A stretch of DNA of 64,000 nt from Corynebacterium sp. NML130628. GTDB lineage: Bacteria > Actinomycetota > Actinomycetes > Mycobacteriales > Mycobacteriaceae. The position numbers and the translations under genes are program-made. The DNA is taken from assembly GCF_001875665.1 (NCBI RefSeq), contig NZ_MLAL01000036.1:1-64000 (forward strand), read 5' to 3'. Shown piece by piece: positions 41,386 to 50,746 of the stretch (position 1 is its first letter; every line of letters begins with the position of its first letter). The notes under the pieces were generated by a model, which did not search any database, was not told where the DNA came from, and worked only from the letters and a program-made list of their open reading frames with translations.

Positions 41386-42435
41386 GTGCCACTGCTTGCC
41401 ATTCCCGCCGCGGTGTTGGTTGCACTGGGCAGGGGAGAGCTTGGGTCATCGATGTACCAGCTGTATCCGGGAAGCTCCACTGGATCGTCTAGGGGAGATG
41501 AATCAGCGACGTTTCCGCCGCATGATGTGGCGCCTGCTGAGCTGCGGTCGATGCACCAGATTGAAGGGGGCTTGTGGGAGCTCACGGTGTGGTCGCCGTC
41601 GATGCAGCGGGAGGTGGTTAATGATGTGCTGCTGCCGAGTGGCACCGCGCCTCGGCCAACGTTCTACCTCATGATGGGGGCCGACGGTGCTGGAGGCGGC
41701 TACAGCTGGGCTAATTCTTCGGACTACCAAGCGTTCTTTGCTGGAAAGCACGTCAATGTGGTTACGCCGAAGGGATCGGTGTCTTCAATGCAGGCTGACT
41801 GGTACCGAGAGGATCCGGCTACAGGTACGAACAAGTGGCTCACCTACATGGCTCGTGAGTTACCTCCACTTATCGACGCCCACTTCCACGGCAACGGCCA
41901 CGATGCCATCGCTGGTATTTCGATGTCTGGCGGCCCCGCGCTGGACATCGCCGCGAATGCTCCGGATCGGTTCGTGGCTGCCGCGTCTTATTCAGGCTGC
42001 CCGGCGACGACAGGTGTGCTGGGAGGCATGTATACTTCGTCAGGGGTGACAATGAATAAGGGGAACCCCGTGAACATGTGGGCGACGTCGTCGAACAGGG
42101 CGTGGTGGCGCCACTCGCCAATTCTTAACCTGGAGCGACTACGCGGGACCGCGCTGTGGCTGGGGGCTGCACAGGGCGTGCCCGGTGTGATTGACGAGGA
42201 GGCATCGTCAAAGAGACTCGGGGCACCCATGGTGATCGAAGCAACATCGTATGCGTGCTCGAAGTACTTCGCTGAGACGGCGCAGCAGCAGGGCCTTAAC
42301 GTGACGTGGCATGAAATCGTCGAGGGAACGCATACGTGGGGAGTATTCGAGCACATGCTGCGAGCGTCATGGCCAACTATCGGAAGCGCGTTACGGGAAA
42401 GTGGTGCGTGGCCTGCAGATTTGGAGAGTTTATAG
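41386..42435 (+). CDS. Mycolyltransferase/esterase-like protein, N-terminus uncertain
   Basis: An alpha/beta hydrolase of the antigen 85/corynomycolyltransferase type, 349 residues from GTG 41386. The oxyanion region is PTFYLMMGADGAGGGYSW; the nucleophile elbow is GISMSGGPALDIAANAPDRF with the catalytic Ser; a late acidic region and HTWGVFEHML supply the Asp/Glu and His. Such enzymes transfer mycolates to trehalose or arabinogalactan outside the cell. The expected signal peptide is poor: the hydrophobic run PLLAIPAAVLVALG has no basic residues unless the reading frame starts upstream, where no start codon exists before a stop at 41281. The start may have decayed. The gene lies between two identical tRNA-Glu genes. 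Confidence 0.75.
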   Translation: MPLLAIPAAVLVALGRGELGSSMYQLYPGSSTGSSRGDESATFPPHDVAPAELRSMHQIEGGLWELTVWSPSMQREVVNDVLLPSGTAPRPTFYLMMGADGAGGGYSWANSSDYQAFFAGKHVNVVTPKGSVSSMQADWYREDPATGTNKWLTYMARELPPLIDAHFHGNGHDAIAGISMSGGPALDIAANAPDRFVAAASYSGCPATTGVLGGMYTSSGVTMNKGNPVNMWATSSNRAWWRHSPILNLERLRGTALWLGAAQGVPGVIDEEASSKRLGAPMVIEATSYACSKYFAETAQQQGLNVTWHEIVEGTHTWGVFEHMLRASWPTIGSALRESGAWPADLESL

Positions 42436-42473
42436 GGCGGCGTTTATTGTTAACGGGTCGCAAAAGCGAGCGC

Positions 42474-42546
42474 GCCCCGTTCGTCTAGCGGCCTAGGACG
42501 TCGCCCTCTCACGGCGGTAACACGGGTTCAAATCCCGTACGGGGTA
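42474..42546 (+). tRNA. tRNA-Glu (anticodon CTC), copy 2
   Basis: Identical over 73 bases to the copy at 41121, with anticodon CTC at 42508-42510. The similarity continues after the gene (GTACAA, then CAGCCAGTG), so gene and terminator look duplicated together. Confidence 0.94.
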
Positions 42547-42551
42547 CAACT

Positions 42552-42588
42552 GGCAGCCAGTGGAAACACTGGCTGCCTTTTCTTTTTC
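42552..42588 (+). terminator. Terminator after tRNA-Glu copy 2
   Basis: GGCAGCCAGTG, GAAA loop, CACTGGCTGCC, then TTTTCTTTTT. The stem is related to the terminator after copy 1 but has a different loop and extra pair. Confidence 0.85.
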
Positions 42589-42676
42589 AATGTTTCAAAG
42601 GTGTGCAGTTTACAGGGTTTGTGATTCGCGTACCATCGGAGGCTACAACCAAAGATGAAAGGAACGTGAACATAGA

Positions 42677-43477
42677 ATGAGAAAAACACAGTATGCCGTG
42701 CTTGCGGCGGTAGGTGCCAGCGCTTTAGTACTAGCAGGGTGCTCAGAGGCAGAGACGGACGCTCCATCGACTTCAACAGAGGCGGCTGCGACGAGTGAGG
42801 TGCACTGGGGGTACGAGGGCGACGGCTCGCCGGAGCATTGGGGCGATCTATCTGCTGAGTTCGAGGCATGTGGCACTGGGCAAGAGCAGAGCCCAATTAA
42901 TTTGAGCGATGCTACCCCTGAAGACTTGGCAGACGTAGAGTTTGCATATGCTGCCAGCGCGGGTGAAGTCCTCAATAACGGGCACACGTTGCAGTACACG
43001 CCGTCGAACACGCAGAAGGTAACGCTTGACGGTGAAGAACTGGAGCTCGCACAGCTGCACATGCACACGCCTGCGGAGCACGAGGTGGACGGGAAGCAGC
43101 TTCCTGGAGAGATCCACTTTGTACACAAGAATGCGGCCGGTGAGATTACAGTCCTTGGGGTTTTGTTGGAGGAAGGCGCACCGAACGAGCTGGTGCAGTA
43201 CCTGCTTGATAATGCGCCAGAGACTGTGGGCGCCTCGCATATCTCTCAAGAGGAGGTCAACATTGCGGACGCCCTTCCAGCATCACATGAGTACATCACG
43301 TATGCAGGCTCTTTGACGACGCCACCTTGTTCTGAGAACGTTCGCTGGATCGTGATGACGCAGCCAGTAACTGCCTCCGCTGAGCAGCTGCAAGCATTTG
43401 AGTCGCTTATCGGCAAGAATGCTCGCCCTGTTCAGAACCAAAATGGTCGTGAGCTCACGTTGGACGCTACGAGCTAA
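42677..43477 (+). CDS. Alpha-class carbonic anhydrase, lipoprotein
   Basis: An extracytoplasmic zinc enzyme for CO2/bicarbonate interconversion, 266 residues. Lipobox LAGC with Cys22, then a Ser/Thr-rich linker. The alpha-CA domain has WGYEGDGSPEHWGDL, EQSPINL, the zinc ligands H128 and H130 in LHMHTPAEHEVDG and H147 in EIHFVH, and the late SLTTPPCSENVRWIVM. C65 and the Cys in PPCSE could form the family's disulfide. Preceded by GAAAGGAACG about 15 bases upstream. It should work at the outer face of the membrane or in the mycomembrane space. Confidence 0.93.
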   Translation: MRKTQYAVLAAVGASALVLAGCSEAETDAPSTSTEAAATSEVHWGYEGDGSPEHWGDLSAEFEACGTGQEQSPINLSDATPEDLADVEFAYAASAGEVLNNGHTLQYTPSNTQKVTLDGEELELAQLHMHTPAEHEVDGKQLPGEIHFVHKNAAGEITVLGVLLEEGAPNELVQYLLDNAPETVGASHISQEEVNIADALPASHEYITYAGSLTTPPCSENVRWIVMTQPVTASAEQLQAFESLIGKNARPVQNQNGRELTLDATS

Positions 43478-43507
43478 CAACTCGGCAATGGGGAGTACGC
43501 TGGTCAT

Positions 43508-43807
43508 GTGCTGATTACAGTGTTGCTCTCCATTACGTTTGCGTGCGGGCTGATCATCGCAGCCCTGCATGTGTTGAACCGCCAGTTCATTGCCCCGGTG
43601 TATGACGTGTGGTTGAACTTGGCGGCGTTTGGTGCGGCCACGACGTCGAACACATTGTTACATCAGCCGGTGCCGGCGTTCCTGTCGGGCTGCGCTGTCG
43701 TCGCTTGGGTGTATCTCGGCATGAGAACGGTGAAAGCCAAGCGCGCGGGACTCGTTGCGGGTGGACAGCGACGCCAGCGGGTAGAGGCTACCGTAGTGCC
43801 TCGGTGA
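43508..43807 (+). CDS. Small membrane protein, unknown function
   Basis: A 99-residue reading frame with a GTG start. It has an N-terminal helix (ITVLLSITFACGLIIAALHVL) and two further hydrophobic segments (LNLAAFGAATTSNTLL, FLSGCAVVAWVYLG), ending in a basic tail. It lies 30 bases after the carbonic anhydrase gene and overlaps the 3' end of the convergent regulator by 20 bases. I recognise no family. The codon pattern looks coding, but the support is moderate. Confidence 0.5.
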   Translation: MLITVLLSITFACGLIIAALHVLNRQFIAPVYDVWLNLAAFGAATTSNTLLHQPVPAFLSGCAVVAWVYLGMRTVKAKRAGLVAGGQRRQRVEATVVPR

Positions 43808-44480
43808 GCTGCTGAGCAGCCTTATGGAGCTCGGCGCCCCACTTTTTGATCGGGGTTGGAACGAGGCGTTCGGCCGGTCCAGAAACGGAAAGTACAGCGA
43901 TGACTGATCCGTTCGGGCTGGTGATGGGCGCGGACAGGCTTGCAAGACCGACTTCGCGTTCGGCGATGGACTCGGCTAGGCCAGTGGCGCGAATCTCTTT
44001 GAGGTCGTCGGCGGGGAACGGGGAGGCGTCGATAAGTGAGTGGGCGGCGAACACTCGGGCGGCAGAACCTGCAGTGAGCGAGAGCTGCGAACCTACGGGA
44101 ACCGTGTAGGTGAGGCCGCTCTCGGGCTTTTCCGCCGCGATGCAGGTGCGGGTATCGCCGCTGAGTTTGTAGAGCTGCACCGACTCACCGGTGGACTCCA
44201 CTAGGTCACGCATGATTGGCGCAGCCGCAGAGAGCAAACGGGGGGAGGAATGTCCGGAGAAGTGGGAGAGCGCGCGGCCAATTGTCCACTGTCCGTCCTC
44301 TGTCCGTGCGAGCACGTTGTGAACCTCAAGCGCGGTGGCTATACGGTGCGTTGTTGCGCGGGGAAGGCCGGTTGCTTCGCTGAGCTCGGCGAGAGTTTTG
44401 TCGCCACCGGCGACCGCTCGTACGATTGAAATCGAGCGATCGAGCACTTTAATTCCAGAGTCTTCGCTATACTGTCTCAC
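43788..44480 (-). CDS. ltbR: IclR-family regulator of leucine/tryptophan genes (LtbR-like)
   Basis: An IclR protein of 230 residues. The N-terminal winged helix is KTLAELSEATGLPRATTHRIATALEVHNVLAR, and the C-terminal effector domain ends with LVPTPIKKWGAELHKAAQQL. Position divergent from leuCD fits LtbR of C. glutamicum, which represses leuB, leuCD and trpEDCBA. The start is placed at GTG 44480 because a TAGAAT box on the minus strand (44488-44493) ends 7 bases upstream; a longer start would run into the operator region and leuC. Confidence 0.85.
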   Translation of the reverse strand: MRQYSEDSGIKVLDRSISIVRAVAGGDKTLAELSEATGLPRATTHRIATALEVHNVLARTEDGQWTIGRALSHFSGHSSPRLLSAAAPIMRDLVESTGESVQLYKLSGDTRTCIAAEKPESGLTYTVPVGSQLSLTAGSAARVFAAHSLIDASPFPADDLKEIRATGLAESIAEREVGLASLSAPITSPNGSVIAVLSVSGPAERLVPTPIKKWGAELHKAAQQLTEALR

Positions 44481-44515
44481 GTCATGGATTCTACCATCCC
44501 ACCCGGTGGGAGGTA
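44468..44515. promoter_or_regulatory. Divergent ltbR/leuC promoter region with inverted repeat
   Basis: For leuC, TATACT (44468-44473) is a good -10 box. For ltbR, TAGAAT on the minus strand (44488-44493) is 7 bases from its GTG. Between them and leuC sits a dyad: CTACC (44491-44495) with GGTAG (44511-44515), and CCCACC (44498-44503) with GGTGGG (44505-44510). It is a plausible LtbR operator, or an mRNA hairpin in the leuC leader. Confidence 0.5.
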
Positions 44516-44540
44516 GTTGCGACTGTTGAGGAGGAGCAAG

Positions 44541-45983
44541 ATGAGCCAAAAGCCATTAACGCTGGCGGAAAAAGTATGGCGTGACCACGTGGTCACCCGT
44601 GGAGAAAACGGTCAGCCTGACCTTCTCTACATTGATTTCCAACTCTTGCATGAGGTGACGTCGCCACAGGCGTTTGATGGTTTGCGCCTCAATGGGCGTC
44701 GTATGCGTCACCCCGAGCTGCACCTCGCTACGGAAGACCACAACGTGCCGACCACGGGCATCGTTTCTGGCGAGCTGGCAGAAATCAGCGACCCGACCTC
44801 GCGCACCCAGGTCTCGACGCTGCGGAAGAACTGCGAAGAGTTCGGCGTTGTGCTGCACGAGATGGGTGATGAGGAACAGGGTATCGTCCACACGGTCGGT
44901 CCCCAGCTTGGTATTAGCCAGCCCGGCATGACCATTGTGTGCGGTGACTCGCATACGTCGACACACGGTGCGTTTGGCTCGATCGCGATGGGTATCGGTA
45001 CCTCCGAAGTTGAGCACGTGATGGCGACCCAAACGCTGCCGCTGGCACCGTTCAAGACGATGGCGGTTGAGGTCAGCGGAACGCTGCAGCCTGGGGTGAG
45101 TGCGAAAGATTTAATTCTGGCGATCATCGCCAAGATTGGAACTGGCGGCGGCCAGGGACACATCATCGAATACCGTGGCGAAGCTATCCGGCAGCTGTCC
45201 ATGGAAGCGCGCATGACCATCTGCAACATGTCGATCGAAGCAGGCGCCCGTGCCGGAATGGTGGCTCCCGATGAGACGACGTTTGAGTATGTTAAGGGAC
45301 GTCCATACGCACCGAAGGGCAAGGACTGGGACGACGCGGTGGCGTACTGGAAGACGCTGTCAACCGACCCCGGCGCGACATTCGACACCGTCGTAGAGAT
45401 CGACGCCTCGACGCTGACTCCGTTCGTTACTTGGGGTACCAACCCTGGCCAGGGGTTGCCGTTGAGCGCTTCCGTTCCTGACCCGGAGGACTTTGGGGAC
45501 GACAGTGCGAAGCAGGCGGCAGAAAAGGCGTTGCGGTACATGGACCTGACCCCAGGTACGCCACTGCGTGACATCAGTATCGATACCGTGTTCCTCGGTT
45601 CGTGCACGAACGCACGCATTGAGGACCTGCGTGCCGCTGCGGAGATCGTCCGTGGCCGCACGATTGCGGAGGGCACCCGAATGTTGGTGGTCCCGTCCTC
45701 TGCCAAGGTCAAGCAACAGGCGGAGGACGAAGGTTTGCACACGATCTTTGAGGAGTTTGGCGCAGAGTGGCGTACCGCAGGTTGCTCGATGTGCTTGGGG
45801 ATGAACCCCGATCAACTTGCACCTGGAGAGCGCAGTGCTTCGACATCGAACCGAAACTTCGAAGGTCGCCAAGGACCTGGGGGCCGGACGCACCTTGTGT
45901 CGCCTGCGGTGGCTGCGGCGACCGCGGTGCTCGGTCACCTCGCCGCGCCTGCAGACATTCCATCAACGGCCAACGCACAGTAG
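44541..45983 (+). CDS. leuC: 3-isopropylmalate dehydratase large subunit
   Basis: Aconitase-family subunit (480 residues) that isomerises 2- to 3-isopropylmalate in leucine synthesis. The [4Fe-4S] ligands are in [16 protein letters not shown] and [12 protein letters not shown]. Substrate blocks [17 protein letters not shown] and [14 protein letters not shown] are present, and the C-terminus has [28 protein letters not shown]. Followed by leuD after 20 bases. Confidence 0.96.
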   Translation: MSQKPLTLAEKVWRDHVVTRGENGQPDLLYIDFQLLHEVTSPQAFDGLRLNGRRMRHPELHLATEDHNVPTTGIVSGELAEISDPTSRTQVSTLRKNCEEFGVVLHEMGDEEQGIVHTVGPQLGISQPGMTIVCGDSHTSTHGAFGSIAMGIGTSEVEHVMATQTLPLAPFKTMAVEVSGTLQPGVSAKDLILAIIAKIGTGGGQGHIIEYRGEAIRQLSMEARMTICNMSIEAGARAGMVAPDETTFEYVKGRPYAPKGKDWDDAVAYWKTLSTDPGATFDTVVEIDASTLTPFVTWGTNPGQGLPLSASVPDPEDFGDDSAKQAAEKALRYMDLTPGTPLRDISIDTVFLGSCTNARIEDLRAAAEIVRGRTIAEGTRMLVVPSSAKVKQQAEDEGLHTIFEEFGAEWRTAGCSMCLGMNPDQLAPGERSASTSNRNFEGRQGPGGRTHLVSPAVAAATAVLGHLAAPADIPSTANAQ

Positions 45984-46003
45984 TCAGGAGCTGAACAACG
46001 ATC

Positions 46004-46600
46004 ATGGAAAAATTTACAACCCACAGTGGCGTCGCAGTTCCGTTGACGCGGTCGAATGTAGACACCGACCAGATCATCCCCGCCCGCTACCTCAAGCGAG
46101 TGACCCGGACAGGGTTTGAGGACGGCCTGTTTTCCAACTGGCGCACCAACGAACCTGACTTCGTACTGAACAACGAAGCATTCAAGGATGGCTCGGTGCT
46201 GTTCGCCGGGCCAGACTTCGGCACAGGTTCCTCCCGCGAACACGCAGTATGGGCGTTGCAGGACTACGGATTCCGGGCAGTATTTAGCCCACGGTTCGCT
46301 GATATCTTCCGTGGCAACGCGGGCAAGGCTGGCCTGTTGGCCGGCATTATGTCGGAATCGGACATCGAGCTGATCTGGAAGCAGCTTGAACAGGCTCCAG
46401 GCACAATCGCTACTGTTTCACTGCCGGATCGCACCGTCACCGTCGGGGAGAACACTTACTCTTTCGACGTTGACGACTACACGCGTTGGCGTCTGAGCGA
46501 AGGCCTCGATGATATCGGGCTGACGCTGCGAAATGAGCAGGCGATCGAGGACTACGAACAGCAGCGTCGCCCGTTTTATCCGGCTACTTCTCCTCGCTAG
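46004..46600 (+). CDS. leuD: 3-isopropylmalate dehydratase small subunit
   Basis: The swivel-domain subunit (198 residues) pairing with LeuC. The block [20 protein letters not shown] and the active-site loop [15 protein letters not shown] are intact. Its 3' end overlaps the convergent YbjN-like gene by 17 bases, and no terminator is visible in between. Confidence 0.96.
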   Translation: MEKFTTHSGVAVPLTRSNVDTDQIIPARYLKRVTRTGFEDGLFSNWRTNEPDFVLNNEAFKDGSVLFAGPDFGTGSSREHAVWALQDYGFRAVFSPRFADIFRGNAGKAGLLAGIMSESDIELIWKQLEQAPGTIATVSLPDRTVTVGENTYSFDVDDYTRWRLSEGLDDIGLTLRNEQAIEDYEQQRRPFYPATSPR

Positions 46601-47045
46601 GAGGGGTGCCGAGGCGCTCAAGAGCCGAAGGTGCGAACGTCGACAAGAAGTCGCGGACTGACGTCGTGATGCCGTGGATAGCGGAGGAGACGTGGTCCGC
46701 GAACTGCTGGTCGCTGTACTTCCAGAAACCCGGCATAACATAGGCAACGCCCAGAGCGGAGACATTGCGCTTCTCATCCTTCATGGCGACGAGCGATGGG
46801 AAAGCATGGGTGTTGTTGTAGTCCTCGCACCAGGTCAACACTTCGTCGAATCTGCTCACATCGACGTCGTCGACGGAGACCGTAGAGACAAAGTGGAGAC
46901 TGGAGTCGACGAGCTTCATCTCGAAGCCGATGCCGGTAAAAGCCGTGATGAGAGAGTTGTACTGTGTAGGTTCCCGATACTCCCAACCACGCTTGTCAAA
47001 CAGTTTGCGAAGACGGTCAAGACTTAAAGGCTGTAGCTGCTGCAT
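46584..47045 (-). CDS. YbjN-domain protein, copy B
   Basis: A 153-residue YbjN-type fold (secretion-chaperone-like): [21 protein letters not shown] start, then [27 protein letters not shown], which includes the family's N-x-x-x-x-x-P core, and a C-terminal helix. It is a diverged paralogue of the next gene and begins directly after that gene's stop. No catalytic residues are known for the family; roles proposed elsewhere are regulatory or chaperone-like. Confidence 0.75.
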   Translation of the reverse strand: MQQLQPLSLDRLRKLFDKRGWEYREPTQYNSLITAFTGIGFEMKLVDSSLHFVSTVSVDDVDVSRFDEVLTWCEDYNNTHAFPSLVAMKDEKRNVSALGVAYVMPGFWKYSDQQFADHVSSAIHGITTSVRDFLSTFAPSALERLGTPPSEEK

Positions 47046-47492
47046 TTACTGCTCCTTCTCCTGCTTGTACGGGTGCTTGTCCTTGATGTGCGCAAAGTTT
47101 TCGTCGAGCGCTTCCACCGCATAGTGCATGACCGAGAAGTAAAACTGCAGCATTGACTGTAGCTGCTCGTCGCTGAAGCCATCAGAGGAGAAAAACGGCG
47201 CCTCAAACAAGGCAACGAGCCCGCCGTCCTCGCGCTTGATCGGGTGCGCGCGCAGAAGGGGTAGTGAGCGATTGAGCTCGTTGATGCTCAGGCGAAGATT
47301 CTGCTTGTCAGCATTCATTTTCGCAGTTCCAAGCCACTGGCTCGTGATTTTGAAGCCGATCTCCTGGACCTCGAAAAAGCACATGATCGACGGGAACGCG
47401 GTTCGAGTCAGACCATCCTCAGAACTGCGGAAATACTGCAGTTCCAGCGCGTCGAGCGCTGCTTCGATTCGTTCTTGAGTAACTGGCTGCAA
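47046..47492 (-). CDS. YbjN-domain protein, copy A
   Basis: A 148-residue YbjN-type protein: ERIEAALDALELQYFRSSEDG and LRLSINELNRSLPLLRAHPIKREDGGLVALFEA. A TTG start preceded by GAAAGGA is used (47492). It is the first gene of the two-gene unit with copy B and lies 33 bases after the MutT1-like gene on the same strand, so all three may be one operon. Confidence 0.72.
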   Translation of the reverse strand: MQPVTQERIEAALDALELQYFRSSEDGLTRTAFPSIMCFFEVQEIGFKITSQWLGTAKMNADKQNLRLSINELNRSLPLLRAHPIKREDGGLVALFEAPFFSSDGFSDEQLQSMLQFYFSVMHYAVEALDENFAHIKDKHPYKQEKEQ

Positions 47493-47525
47493 CTGGGCAG
47501 TCCTTTCTGTGTAGGCGAAGTGGGC

Positions 47526-48533
47526 TTAGAGCACCGGGAGAGGCGACGGCATGTAGTCCGCGCCGATGAGCTGCCCATCGTTAAAGGACAGTACCCACAC
47601 CGATGCTTTCTTTGCCAAGATTGGGGGCTCGATAGGCAGACGGCCATCGGAAGCAAGGGAAGCGATCATTTCTGGGATAACCCCGCCTTGCGCACATATT
47701 ACGTGGGTGCCGCCTCGCTTGATGACGTTGTCAAATGCTGCGCGGGCGGATTCCGGATTCTCCTGCCACGCGATTTCGCCGAAGGCAGCGTCGACAACTA
47801 CTTCCTCGTCGAGTGCTTTCCCCAACGGTGCAACTGTCTGTTGGCAGCGCAACGGCTCGGCAGAGTAGAGCGACTCGGGGGCGAAAGCCTTCAGCAGCGG
47901 AACAAGCGCTTTCGCTTGGCGTTTCCCCTTCTTGTCGAGCGGTCGTCGACTATCGTCGTGCTTCCAGGCTTCCTTGTAGTTCGCGCGGGCATGGCGCACG
48001 TACAGGATTCGGGTATCAGCAGGGGTGGCGAAGCGTTTCGCTGCCTTGAGCAAGACTTCACGGTCAAGCTCGTAGCTCATGAGATCCTTCGCATCTTCGA
48101 TGTTGAGCCAACGGATCTCATCGACTTCATTGTTTGGCGTGAACTCGCCGCCGACAACCTTGCCGGTCCAGTAGTACACAACCTTCGTGGTGTTCTTGAC
48201 GGGGTACACCGTTTTGCCAATCAGCTTGCCCAAACGGATTTCGTAGCCGGTTTCTTCCTGAATTTCACGCACAGCGGTGGTGACGAGGAATTCGCCCGGA
48301 TCGACTTTGCCTTTTGCGAGTGACCAGTCGTCGTAGTGAGGACGGTGAATACACGCGACCTCGATCGTTTCGGGATGCTCGAGATCGCCCCGCCACAGAA
48401 CAGCACCGGCTGCAAGCGTGGTTTTCTTGAACTCACGTCCCGGGTGCCGGGGAATTTCCTGGTGGCGTCCGGTGATAAACATTTCACCGAATTGATCCTT
48501 GTGTTGTTCATGGAGCTTTTTTGAACGTGACAT
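47526..48533 (-). CDS. mutT1: MutT1-like NUDIX hydrolase with histidine phosphatase domain
   Basis: A 335-residue two-domain sanitation enzyme. The N-terminal NUDIX box is in LAKGKVDPGEFLVTTAVREIQEETGYEI (G-x5-E-x7-RE-x2-EE-x-G, residues about 90-115). The C-terminal histidine phosphatase starts ILYVRHARANYKEAW and has the SAEPLRCQQTV block and a second His in THVICAQGG. In mycobacteria this fusion turns 8-oxo-(d)GTP stepwise to the monophosphate; the same is inferred here. TAGAAT lies 8 bases upstream of the ATG. Confidence 0.88.
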   Translation of the reverse strand: MSRSKKLHEQHKDQFGEMFITGRHQEIPRHPGREFKKTTLAAGAVLWRGDLEHPETIEVACIHRPHYDDWSLAKGKVDPGEFLVTTAVREIQEETGYEIRLGKLIGKTVYPVKNTTKVVYYWTGKVVGGEFTPNNEVDEIRWLNIEDAKDLMSYELDREVLLKAAKRFATPADTRILYVRHARANYKEAWKHDDSRRPLDKKGKRQAKALVPLLKAFAPESLYSAEPLRCQQTVAPLGKALDEEVVVDAAFGEIAWQENPESARAAFDNVIKRGGTHVICAQGGVIPEMIASLASDGRLPIEPPILAKKASVWVLSFNDGQLIGADYMPSPLPVL

Positions 48534-48622
48534 GCCCTCTAATTCTACGCACTTTGCATATTTTCGTTGCAGCGACAGGTCAGCAGCACGGTGGTGGATA
48601 ATCGGAGCAAAAAGGTGCTAGC

Positions 48623-49660
48623 GTGAAACGGTTCATGCAGACAGGAATGGCGGTGGCACAAGTGGTAAACGTAGCGGTGATGGGCGCAGGTTCCTGGGGG
48701 ACAACTTTGGCCAAAGTGTTCGCTGATGCCGGCAACATGGTGCAGTTGTGGGCTCGGAGAGACGAGCTTGCAGAAACCATGCAGGAGACTCGAGAGAATC
48801 CGGATTACCTGCCTGGCATTACGCTGCCGGAAGGGATCTTTGCCACCTCTGACGCAGAAGCTGCGCTGCAGGCGGCTGATATCGCCATTTTTGCGGTACC
48901 GAGCCAGACCATGCGACAGAACCTGGAAGTGTGGGCCCCGATGCTGCGCTCTGACACCACATTGCTATCGATCTCGAAAGGTATTGAGACCGGTACGTAT
49001 ATGCGCATGTCGGAGATTATTGCGGAGGTCACCGGTGCTGAGGAGAGCCGGATCGCTGTATTGAGCGGGCCGAACCTTTCCCGCGAGATTGCCGAAGAAC
49101 AGCCCGCGGCCACTGTCATCGCATGTAGTGATATCAATCGCGCGAAGCTTGTCCAGGCTGCGTGCGCTACGCCGTACCTGCGCCCCTACACCAACACTGA
49201 TGTGGTTGGCTGTGAGATCGGCGGTGCGACGAAAAACGTCATCGCGCTTGCATGTGGCATGGCATCCGGGCAGGGATTGGGGGAGAACACCCTTGCAACG
49301 CTGATCACACGAGGATTGGCTGAAAGCACCCGCCTGGGGCAGGAATTAGGTGCCGACGCCCGCACCTTCGCAGGCCTTGCAGGTATGGGTGACTTGGTTG
49401 CTACGTGTTCTTCACCGCTGTCTCGTAACCGAACCTTCGGTTCCGCTCTTGGCAAGGGTGCCACGATTGAGGAGGCGAAAGCAGCGACGAAGGGGCAGGT
49501 CGCCGAGGGTGTCATTTCCTCGCGGAGCATTTTCCAGCTTGCACAGCGGCATGGGGTGGATATGCCACTGACTCAGGCCGTGTTCGCTGTGTGCCACCAA
49601 GGCGTGACGGTGGAGGAGACGATCGCAGCGTTGATGGGTCGGTCGAAAAAGTCAGAGTAG
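48623..49660 (+). CDS. gpsA: Glycerol-3-phosphate dehydrogenase [NAD(P)+]
   Basis: Makes glycerol 3-phosphate for phospholipid synthesis. The Rossmann motif [21 protein letters not shown], the [21 protein letters not shown] block, the catalytic Lys in [20 protein letters not shown], and [22 protein letters not shown] are all present. The start is unsettled: GTG 48623, ATG 48635 and ATG 48647 are in frame, and the family sequence proper starts at about the 15th codon. It runs into ddl after 21 bases. Confidence 0.95.
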   Translation: MKRFMQTGMAVAQVVNVAVMGAGSWGTTLAKVFADAGNMVQLWARRDELAETMQETRENPDYLPGITLPEGIFATSDAEAALQAADIAIFAVPSQTMRQNLEVWAPMLRSDTTLLSISKGIETGTYMRMSEIIAEVTGAEESRIAVLSGPNLSREIAEEQPAATVIACSDINRAKLVQAACATPYLRPYTNTDVVGCEIGGATKNVIALACGMASGQGLGENTLATLITRGLAESTRLGQELGADARTFAGLAGMGDLVATCSSPLSRNRTFGSALGKGATIEEAKAATKGQVAEGVISSRSIFQLAQRHGVDMPLTQAVFAVCHQGVTVEETIAALMGRSKKSE

Positions 49661-49681
49661 TCACCGGGTAGTGTGGCAGCT

Positions 49682-50746
49682 GTGATTCGTATTGCAGTAG
49701 TCTACGGTGGCCGTTCCACCGAGCATTCAATTTCTTGTATTTCTGCGGGCTCCATCATGTCCCACCTCGACCCTGAGGTGTACGAGGTGTTCCCGGTAGG
49801 TATTCGGCGGGATGGCACATGGGTGCGCGGGGACATCGATCCAGTGGGCGGTGAAGCGCTTCCTGAGGTTCGCGACGGGGCCGAGATCGCACTGAGCATT
49901 AGTCCTTCACGCCGTGGCCAGTTTACCGATGTTGCTACCGGTGAGGTGCTCGCAAAGGTCGACGTTGTCTTCCCGGTCCTGCACGGCCAATTTGGGGAAG
50001 ACGGGACCATTCAAGGCCTGTTTGAGCTTTCAGGGATCCCGTATGTGGGACCTGGGGTGCTGGCCTCTGCCTGCGGCATGGACAAGGAGTACACCAAGAA
50101 GCTCGCCGCTCTCGCCGGGATTGCGGTGAGCCAGGAGGTCATTGTCCGCGATGGTGAAACGCTGAACAGCGAGGACAAACAACGCCTTGGTCTGCCAGTG
50201 TTTGTGAAGCCAGCCAATGGCGGATCCTCGATTGGGGTGTCGAAAGTGACGTCGTGGGAAGATTTCGACGCTGCGCTGCAGCAAGCCTACGAGTGTGACT
50301 CGAAAGTGATCATCGAATCAGAGCAAGTGGGCGACGAAGTTGAAGTAGGCGTGTTGGAGTTTCCCGACGGCCGCATCGAGGCTTCCGTTCCGGCAAAGCT
50401 CAACGGAACCGATTCTTCGGCAGAAGGCTTCTACGGTTTCGAGACGAAGTACTTGGAAGAAGGAGTCACAGCAACGATCCCCGCGCCATACGACGCCAAT
50501 GTGATCGAATCGTTGCAAGCACAGGCGATTCAGACGTTTAAGGCCTTGAGCTGCAAGGGGCTCGCCCGCGTGGACTTCTTCGTCACGGAGAAAGGCCCGG
50601 TGCTCAACGAGATCAACACCATGCCGGGATTTACCGCAATCTCGATGTACCCGCAGGTTTGGAACGCAAGCGGCGTCAACTACCCAAGCCTGCTGGACAT
50701 CTTGGTTCGCACCGCATTGCAGTCAGCGAACAAGCCAGCAGCTTAG
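49682..50746 (+). CDS. ddl: D-alanine--D-alanine ligase
   Basis: ATP-grasp ligase making the D-Ala-D-Ala end of the peptidoglycan stem. 354 residues from GTG 49682 (GTG 49673 is also in frame). N-terminus VVYGGRSTEHSISCISA, then VFPVLHGQFGEDGTIQG, VKPANGGSSIGVSKV for ATP, and the metal-binding ARVDFFVTEKGPVLNEINTMPGF. Coupled to gpsA, and its end overlaps the convergent DUF3515 gene by 4 bases. Confidence 0.95.
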   Translation: MIRIAVVYGGRSTEHSISCISAGSIMSHLDPEVYEVFPVGIRRDGTWVRGDIDPVGGEALPEVRDGAEIALSISPSRRGQFTDVATGEVLAKVDVVFPVLHGQFGEDGTIQGLFELSGIPYVGPGVLASACGMDKEYTKKLAALAGIAVSQEVIVRDGETLNSEDKQRLGLPVFVKPANGGSSIGVSKVTSWEDFDAALQQAYECDSKVIIESEQVGDEVEVGVLEFPDGRIEASVPAKLNGTDSSAEGFYGFETKYLEEGVTATIPAPYDANVIESLQAQAIQTFKALSCKGLARVDFFVTEKGPVLNEINTMPGFTAISMYPQVWNASGVNYPSLLDILVRTALQSANKPAA

